A DNA stretch of 64,000 nt, from assembly GCA_002384935.1 (NCBI GenBank), contig DGCD01000018.1, forward strand, positions 1 to 64,000, in the 5' to 3' direction. The position numbers and the translations under genes were made by a program. Of the stretch, positions 61,010 to 64,000 are shown piece after piece. The stretch's first letter is position 1; every line of letters starts with the position of its first letter. Below the pieces are notes generated by a model. It saw only the letters and a program-made list of their open reading frames with translations. It ran no database searches and was not told the origin of the DNA. The stretch is from Pusillimonas sp. UBA3987 (lineage in GTDB: Bacteria; Pseudomonadota; Gammaproteobacteria; Burkholderiales; Burkholderiaceae_B).

Positions 61010-61785
61010 AGCGCACCCATCAGCCGGCCCATTGCGCTGATCCCCTCGTCGAAAAGCCGTCGCAGAAATGGGGACGTGTGGGGCAGGACTACCCAAAGCA
61101 ATACGATTCCCACTAACAGGCTGATGGGGAAACCCACTGCGAAAACCGATAGTTGTTGTGCCGTTCTGTTCAGGATACCCAGTGCCAGGCTGATTGTGAG
61201 TAAAACAATAATCAATGGCAAGGCAAGAAGCATCCCCGCAATCATGACCTGAGCACTCCATTCAAACAGCACGCTAAGGCCGTCAATATTGATTCCTGCA
61301 TTTTGAATAGGAAGGATATCGAAGCTTCTGATGAAGCCCGCCAGCATCAAAAGATGACCGTTCAGGGCAATAAAAAGCAGCATGGCGATCATATTCATCA
61401 GGCGGGCCAGCACGGCAGTGTTCGCACCGGTTGCCGGGTCGAAAAACGAGGCAAAAGACAAGCCCATTTGAAGGCCAATGAATTCGCCGGCCGTTTGTAC
61501 TGCCGCGAATACGATGCGCATGACAAGTGCCAGCAAAATGCCGATTAGAATTTGCTGTAGAAGGATAAACAAGCCTTCATAAGAGGCAGGTGAGATGGCT
61601 GGCATGGGGGGCAGGGTCGGCGCAATCACGATTGCGGTGAAAGCGGCCAGACCCACTTTTGCCCGATTGGGAATGGCGGATTCGCCCAACAGCGGGACGG
61701 CACCGATAAAAGCAAGCAGCCGGGCAAACGGCCAGACAAATGCGTTGATCCAGCCGTACAGTTGAGTCAGGTCGACGGAGATCAT
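61006..61785 (-). CDS. fliR: Flagellar export gate protein FliR
   Basis: The 259-residue protein has about six spans with AFVWPFARLLAFIGAVPLLGESAIPNRAKVGLAAF and GEFIGLQMGLSFASFFDPATGANTAVLARLM, the FliR signatures. It forms the FliPQR core of the secretion channel. Last gene of the fliMNOPQR run in view. Confidence 0.95.
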   Translation of the reverse strand: MISVDLTQLYGWINAFVWPFARLLAFIGAVPLLGESAIPNRAKVGLAAFTAIVIAPTLPPMPAISPASYEGLFILLQQILIGILLALVMRIVFAAVQTAGEFIGLQMGLSFASFFDPATGANTAVLARLMNMIAMLLFIALNGHLLMLAGFIRSFDILPIQNAGINIDGLSVLFEWSAQVMIAGMLLALPLIIVLLTISLALGILNRTAQQLSVFAVGFPISLLVGIVLLWVVLPHTSPFLRRLFDEGISAMGRLMGAL

Positions 61786-61794
61786 GGCTGTTCG

Positions 61795-62064
61795 TTAGCT
61801 GGCCAACGTGGGTAATGAAAGCAACAATTGCCTGATGTAATCCACCATGGTGCCAATTAGCCAGGGCCCCATTAATGCCAGTGTGACGCCGATTGCCAGC
61901 AACTTGGGAATAAATGACAGTGTCATTTCATTAATTTGCGTTGCGGCCTGGAAAATACTAATCAGCAAACCAACGGCCAAAGTAATGAGCAAGATGGGCC
62001 CGGCCAGAAAGAATGCCACTTTTAGCGCTGTGTAGGTCATCGACATGACGGTTTCAGGGGTCAT
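61795..62064 (-). CDS. fliQ: Flagellar export gate protein FliQ
   Basis: The 89-residue protein has two spans with VMSMTYTALKVAFFLAGPILLITLAVGLLISIFQAATQINEMTLSFIPKL, the FliQ pattern. It is 10 bases before fliR. Confidence 0.96.
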   Translation of the reverse strand: MTPETVMSMTYTALKVAFFLAGPILLITLAVGLLISIFQAATQINEMTLSFIPKLLAIGVTLALMGPWLIGTMVDYIRQLLLSLPTLAS

Positions 62065-62081
62065 GGGACGAATCCTCCGTA

Positions 62082-62855
62082 TCAGTAAAAGCTGCGGGCA
62101 AGTGAACCCAGCAGCAAGTGCCAGCCATCGGCCAGCACAAATAGCATGAGCTTGAACGGCAATGAAATGGTAACCGGAGGCACCATCATCATCCCCAGCG
62201 CCATCAGCACGCTGGCAACGACAAGGTCAATAATCAAAAAAGGGATGAAGATGGTGAAGCCGATTTGAAATGCTGTTTTGAGTTCGCTGGTGACGAAAGC
62301 CGGTACCAGCACGCGCAACGGAACATCTTCGGGCGTTTGAAATTCGCCGGCATTAGACATGTTGGCAAACAGGGCGAGATCGGTTTCGCGCGTATGGTGG
62401 AGCATAAATGCGTGAAACGGGGCCGCACCTTCTTGCAGCGCGGCTTCGAATGAAATTTCACCCTGGCTCAATGGAAGATAAGCCGTTGTATAAACTTCAT
62501 CGAGCACCGGAGACATGGCGAAAATGGTTAGAAACAGGGCTAAGCCAATGAGCACCGAGTTGGGGGGGGAGGCGCCGGTGCCCATCGCGTTTCGAAGCAG
62601 GCTAAGAACGATAATAATACGTGTAAAGCCGGTCATCATGAGCAGCATGGCCGGCAGAAACGACAGCATGGTGAGCAACAACAGCGTCTGCAGGCTCAGC
62701 GAGTAGGTTTGTTCGCCGTTCGGCCCGGGCGTGGTCGTGAAGGCAGGCAAGGTGGCCTGCGCAATCGCATCTTGACACATCAGTGCGATTGTCAGCAGCA
62801 GGCCGATAAGAGCAAAGCGTTTTATGTAGGGACAGGCGCCGGACAGACGGTTCAT
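62082..62855 (-). CDS. fliP: Flagellar export gate protein FliP
   Basis: The 257-residue protein has a signal peptide (cut after AIA near residue 32) and FliP blocks: LLLTMLSFLPAMLLMMTGFTRIIIVLSLLRNAMG, LVPAFVTSELKTAFQIGFTIFIPFLIIDLVVASVLMALGMMMVPP, and LFVLADGWHLLLGSLARSF. Five copies form the export channel with FliQ and FliR. Confidence 0.97.
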   Translation of the reverse strand: MNRLSGACPYIKRFALIGLLLTIALMCQDAIAQATLPAFTTTPGPNGEQTYSLSLQTLLLLTMLSFLPAMLLMMTGFTRIIIVLSLLRNAMGTGASPPNSVLIGLALFLTIFAMSPVLDEVYTTAYLPLSQGEISFEAALQEGAAPFHAFMLHHTRETDLALFANMSNAGEFQTPEDVPLRVLVPAFVTSELKTAFQIGFTIFIPFLIIDLVVASVLMALGMMMVPPVTISLPFKLMLFVLADGWHLLLGSLARSFY

Positions 62856-62867
62856 GACAGCGGGTAT

Positions 62868-63155
62868 TTATGTGTCGGATGGGGCTGAATCAAGCATTGC
62901 TTTATTTTTTTCCAGCGTATGCAACAGGGTAATATTTTGCGGGGTAATGCCAATGACCAGGCGGGCGTCTTCGACCTCGACAATGGAGATGAAGCTGCGT
63001 CCCCCCAGGCTTTGAGACCCGACAACCCGGATTGATGCGGGTTTACCGCGCGTTTTCAGCAAGCCTGTACGGCGCGCAACCCATGCCCCGCCCAATATAA
63101 GCGCGAGAATGAAAAGCAGGGCAACAATGGGTTGAAGGATCTCGGGGGCTTGCAT
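62868..63155 (-). CDS. fliO: Flagellar export gate assembly protein FliO
   Basis: The 95-residue protein has one N-terminal span (about 8-27) and the cytoplasmic SLGGRSFISIVEVEDARLVIGITPQNITLLHTL, the FliO pattern. It is 12 bases before fliP and 2 bases after fliN. Confidence 0.93.
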   Translation of the reverse strand: MQAPEILQPIVALLFILALILGGAWVARRTGLLKTRGKPASIRVVGSQSLGGRSFISIVEVEDARLVIGITPQNITLLHTLEKNKAMLDSAPSDT

Positions 63156-63157
63156 GG

Positions 63158-63790
63158 TTACCGACGGCTATTGAGCCTGTGCAGCCGGTCTGATGGCGTG
63201 ATGATGTCGGTGAGGCGAATACCGTATTTGTCGTCAACCACAACCACTTCGCCCTGGGCAATGAGATAGCCGTTCACAAATATATCCATGGGTTCGCCCG
63301 CCAGACCGTCCAGCTCGACAATAGAGCCTTGCCCCAGTTGAAGAATGTTCTTGATGGTTAATTTTGTGCGCCCCAACTCGACGGTCAGTTGAACGGGGAT
63401 ATCCATAATCATGTCGATATCACTGCTCACGCTGGTGGGTTCGCCTGAAAGCGGCTGGAAAACCTGTTCGGCAGCCAGACGTGCACGATTTGCGTCGCCA
63501 CTATCTTCGGCGGTGTTTGTCTGCGCCTGCTGGGGTTCGGATTTTGCCTGGTCTTGCGCCGGTGCGTTTTCGCCCGCCTCGTCGGTTTGTGATTGTGTTG
63601 CGGCGGTTTGTTCGGCGAGTGCAGCTGCCCAGTCATCCATATCGTTGTTCAGGCCATCGGCCTGTGTACCCTGGTTGCCCGCAGCTTGCTCTGATAGCGC
63701 AGCCGCCCAATCGGTGTCCATTTCCTCAGGGGTCTCCTGGGTATTTTCCTGGTTTGGGTCTTTATCGGGATCTTGAGTCGGATCAGTCAT
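63158..63790 (-). CDS. fliN: Flagellar motor switch protein FliN with long N-terminus
   Basis: The 210-residue protein has the SpoA/FliN C-terminal domain at about 124-205 (MDIPVQLTVELGRTKLTIKNILQLGQGSIVELDGLAGEPMDIFVNGYLIAQGEVVVVDDKYGIRL). The N-terminal 120 residues are acidic and Gln-rich and carry the short motif DWAAALSEQ at 27-35 and again DWAAALAEQ at 53-61. E. coli FliN has 137 residues and one such motif. It forms the C-ring floor. It overlaps fliM by 8 bases. Confidence 0.95.
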   Translation of the reverse strand: MTDPTQDPDKDPNQENTQETPEEMDTDWAAALSEQAAGNQGTQADGLNNDMDDWAAALAEQTAATQSQTDEAGENAPAQDQAKSEPQQAQTNTAEDSGDANRARLAAEQVFQPLSGEPTSVSSDIDMIMDIPVQLTVELGRTKLTIKNILQLGQGSIVELDGLAGEPMDIFVNGYLIAQGEVVVVDDKYGIRLTDIITPSDRLHRLNSRR

Positions 63791-64000
63791 GGTGAGTAGC
63801 TCGAGTAAATTCAGTTTTTGTCGGGGCCAATGTTTTTTCTACCCGCAAAGCGTAGTGATGGTTATGAGTGCCGTAACCACACTCAAGTATGGGTACGCCA
63901 CCTACGTGGGCAACAATATTTGGAAGCAGGTCAAGTGGCAAAATATCGTTGACTTTCATGCGCACCAAACCGCCTACCGTTGTGTCGATGTGTCCGAACT
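63783..64000 (-). CDS. fliM: Flagellar motor switch protein FliM, C-terminal end
   Basis: The frame is open from the right edge to TGA at 63783, giving the last 72 residues: VRMKVNDILPLDLLPNIVAHVGGVPILECGYGTHNHHYALRVEKTL. This is the C-terminal SpoA-like domain of FliM (GDxIPL, xxGxxxGxxALRI pattern). The CheY-binding N-terminus is outside the window. It belongs to the same transcript as fliNOPQR. Confidence 0.9.
   Translation of the reverse strand, partial: FGHIDTTVGGLVRMKVNDILPLDLLPNIVAHVGGVPILECGYGTHNHHYALRVEKTLAPTKTEFTRATHHD

Noticed and set aside
1..64000. CRISPR arrays, rRNA genes, replication origin
   Set aside because: No regularly spaced repeats, no rRNA sequence and no DnaA-box cluster were seen on reading through the window.

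Overview
The window looks like a chromosome segment of a motile, mid-GC betaproteobacterium, most likely from the order Burkholderiales and probably Alcaligenaceae. The main reason is the large flagellar and chemotaxis block, which is led by the enterobacterial-type master regulator flhDC and runs in an order close to that of Bordetella and its relatives. Protein styles elsewhere (SLC13 carrier, YcgR-type PilZ protein, PAP-type PPK2, DegT/GMC/MFS genes) agree. No 16S gene is present, so genus is not decided.

Region 1 (1-4004) is an accessory island ending at a tRNA-Asn gene. From the left edge it holds the end of an IS66-family element. The element has cut a small membrane-protein gene that sits just before an integron attC site. 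A PD-(D/E)xK nuclease-like gene follows as an intact gene cassette between two attC sites with no integrase in view. Next come an orphan AT-richer membrane protein gene, a HigBA-type toxin-antitoxin pair whose toxin has a stop at codon 4, and the N-terminal stub of a tyrosine integrase pointing away from the tRNA-Asn 3' end.

Region 2 (4066-32829) is mostly ordinary metabolic and transport genes: a GT39-type glycosyltransferase, an AI-2E/PerM-family protein, a YcgR-like c-di-GMP effector, tRNA-Thr(CGU), an SLC13-type carrier, a HIT hydrolase, cytosine deaminase, a MAPEG protein, and a cluster of two sugar-porter MFS carriers, a DegT/StrS aminotransferase and a GMC oxidoreductase. These are followed by a polyphosphate:AMP phosphotransferase, a prokaryotic pentameric ligand-gated channel homologue overlapping a DMT exporter, an ABC half-transporter fusion, a double tautomerase and two tandem CigR-like secreted proteins. 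The rest of the region holds an NCS1 carrier under a TPP riboswitch (so probably CytX), panD, a SulP carrier without STAS domain, an unusual DsbB with a 52-residue small membrane protein and an RHH protein, a TM2 protein, a methyltransferase and glpK.

Region 3 (32830-64000) is flagella and chemotaxis. A long AT-rich leader precedes flhDC, then motAB-cheAWRBYZ, flhBAF, the convergent flgA/flgM/flgN genes on the minus strand, flgBCDEFGHIJKL on the plus strand, a small lipoprotein gene, and fliMNOPQR on the minus strand running in from the right edge. FlhDC would switch on the class 2 genes. FlhBA and FliPQR form the export gate, FlgM holds back sigma-28, FlgN chaperones FlgK/FlgL, MotAB drives rotation and the Che proteins control direction. 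Genes often found in this block but absent here are cheD, a chemoreceptor, flhG and fliA.
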